Positions 63,043-64,000 of a stretch of 64,000 nucleotides of DNA are shown here, piece by piece; positions within the stretch are counted from its first letter, which is position 1; every line of letters starts with the position of its first letter. A program made the position numbers and the translations under genes. Source of the DNA: Eublepharis macularius (taxonomy: Eukaryota > Chordata > Lepidosauria > Squamata > Eublepharidae); the NCBI RefSeq assembly GCF_028583425.1, contig NC_072801.1:56931766-56995765 (forward strand), read 5' to 3'. The notes beneath the pieces are model-generated. The model was not told the DNA's origin. It saw only the letters and a program-made list of their open reading frames with translations, and searched no databases.

Positions 63043-64000
63043 TCAGTCACTCTGGAAGTCCAGTCCTGAGAAATCGAAGAGGCGAGAGTTGACCTTCAGG
63101 AAGGTCAACTGCTCGACTCTCCATGGGAGAAGGCGAGTGCGATGTGGGCCGACAATGTCGCCCGCATGTGAAAAGACGCGCTCGCTCTCCACGCTCGTCG
63201 GAGGGCATGAGAGCAGCCGCTGCGCCTCGAGGGAGAGGTCCGGCCAGACCGACTCCTTCCTGGCCCAGTAGCTGAGCGGATCGGTGGAGAGCGACTCGCA
63301 GGGCTCCGCGAGGTAGTCCCTGACCATCGCCTCCGCCGGATCCTCTCTCACGGTCCTCACGACCCCAGAGGGGACGAGGGCCCACCGGAGCATCTCCATC
63401 TCCATCGGCACTCCGGTGGTGGCCTCGGGGGGGGCCTGCGCAGAGGGGGCGTCAGAGGGACCCGCACGGCAGGGCCCCTCTTGCGTCCCCCCTGTCGACA
63501 GGCGTCCCCTCTTGGCCTGCCTGCGCCTCACCCAAGAGCAGAGCCCGTCTCTGGCTTGGGTGAGGTTCCCGTCCCGCTCGGCGAAAGTGCCCTTTATGCG
63601 CGGGTCACACATGGTCGCCAACATGTATGACTCTTCCTTAGTGAGAGGAGTTAGCCTGGCAGCTATGCCCTGCTGCAGCCTTCTCACTAATGCGCGCACC
63701 GCTGGAACAAGGTCAGCACGGGGCGCGACCCGGTCTGCAAGGGTGGCCAGATTCCTCTGGAGCGTGTGCACCAGGGGAATGACCAGACCGAGGGTCGCCG
63801 TGTCTGACGAGACCGCCACAGTGAAGTCCTTGAAGGGCTTCAGGACCTCCACTGTCTGGGTGATGGTGAGCCAATCCTCCCGGTTGAACTCACCCACCTG
63901 ACTCGCACCGCGGTGCTCGGAGAGCCACGCGTGGAGTGCGGCCTGCTGCTCCACCAAGCGCTCAAGCATGGCGCAGGTGGAGTTCCAGCGAGTGCTGACG
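63043..64000 (-). CDS. hAT transposase, C-terminal part, open
   Basis: The frame is open from the right window edge to the stop at 63043-63045. It contains TRWNSTCAMLERL, a motif that precedes the hAT catalytic fold's last part, then LKPFKDFTVAVSSDTATLGL and the hATC dimerisation domain LSCPPTSVESERVFSHAGDI plus HRTRLLPWRVEQLTFLKVNS near the C-terminus. hAT transposases cut and paste DNA with 8-bp target duplications. The N-terminus with its BED finger is outside the window. No stop in about 319 codons, and it is GC- and CpG-rich unlike its surroundings, so it is probably young; a domesticated gene is a less likely option. Confidence 0.9.
   Translation of the reverse strand, partial: VSTRWNSTCAMLERLVEQQAALHAWLSEHRGASQVGEFNREDWLTITQTVEVLKPFKDFTVAVSSDTATLGLVIPLVHTLQRNLATLADRVAPRADLVPAVRALVRRLQQGIAARLTPLTKEESYMLATMCDPRIKGTFAERDGNLTQARDGLCSWVRRRQAKRGRLSTGGTQEGPCRAGPSDAPSAQAPPEATTGVPMEMEMLRWALVPSGVVRTVREDPAEAMVRDYLAEPCESLSTDPLSYWARKESVWPDLSLEAQRLLSCPPTSVESERVFSHAGDIVGPHRTRLLPWRVEQLTFLKVNSRLFDFSGLDFQSD

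Larger units (their letters stand above)
57642..64000 (-). mobile_element. hAT DNA transposon, partial, composite
   Basis: Starts TAGGGGTGTGCAAGGAAAA, a hAT-like terminus, inside the Penelope-like RT/endonuclease coding region. Subterminal TTCGGGATTCGG-type motifs repeat at 57710-57800, then come C-rich tandem repeats, a duplicated 370-bp block and an hAT transposase on the minus strand. The other end lies beyond 64000; the expected 8-bp target-site duplication is GTCAGGAG (57634-57641) there. It may be one element with a foreign block, or two nested copies. Confidence 0.8.

Overview
The window looks like nuclear DNA from a squamate reptile (lizard, gecko or snake). The basis is a tandem array of vomeronasal type-2 receptor (V2R) genes with the standard six-exon layout, embedded in a repeat mix typical of squamates: CR1, L2 and mammal-like L1 LINEs, 5S-rRNA-derived and tRNA-derived SINEs, a Penelope-like element and many hAT MITEs. 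The species cannot be fixed from the sequence. All host coding sequence that I can support is on the minus strand. || Layout. 1-7992: a CR1 LINE tail that was invaded by a short 'half-L1' (ORF1 only), which was itself invaded by a nearly intact 6.1-kb L1; both L1 insertions keep exact target-site duplications. 8099-18452: V2R gene A, exons 5 to 1, with exon 5 split by a 289-bp palindromic insertion; exon 6 is not in the window. 18453-23399: intergenic, with a tRNA SINE, a hAT MITE and a degraded CR1. 23400-35037: V2R gene B, six exons, predicted 874 aa. 35038-38490: intergenic, with palindromic MITEs and microsatellites. 38491-50171: V2R gene C, six exons, predicted 878 aa. 50172-52515: intergenic, including a repeat tail with a hammerhead-like motif. 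52516-57641: a Penelope-like element in head-to-head (foldback) arrangement, with a hammerhead-like motif in each long-repeat arm. 57642-64000: a hAT DNA transposon inserted in the Penelope-like element, with tandem and direct repeats, a 2.2-kb unrelated block and an open transposase frame that runs off the right edge. || How it fits together. Genes A and B are a recent segmental duplication: exon boundaries and exon lengths match for exons 1-5, and similarity continues in introns and for about 2 kb upstream of exon 1. Gene C is a more distant paralog, with exon 3 shorter by 12 nt and exon 4 longer by 9 nt. V2Rs are family C GPCRs of vomeronasal sensory neurons: a large extracellular ligand-binding module (exons 1-4), a cysteine-rich linker (exon 5 and the start of exon 6) and a seven-helix domain (exon 6). 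The A/B pair acts as a natural filled-site/empty-site comparison that dates several transposon insertions. I see no undescribed host system. The strongest novel leads are the half-L1, the recurrent hammerhead-like motif in three otherwise different repeats, the two foldback insertions, and the open, composite hAT element.
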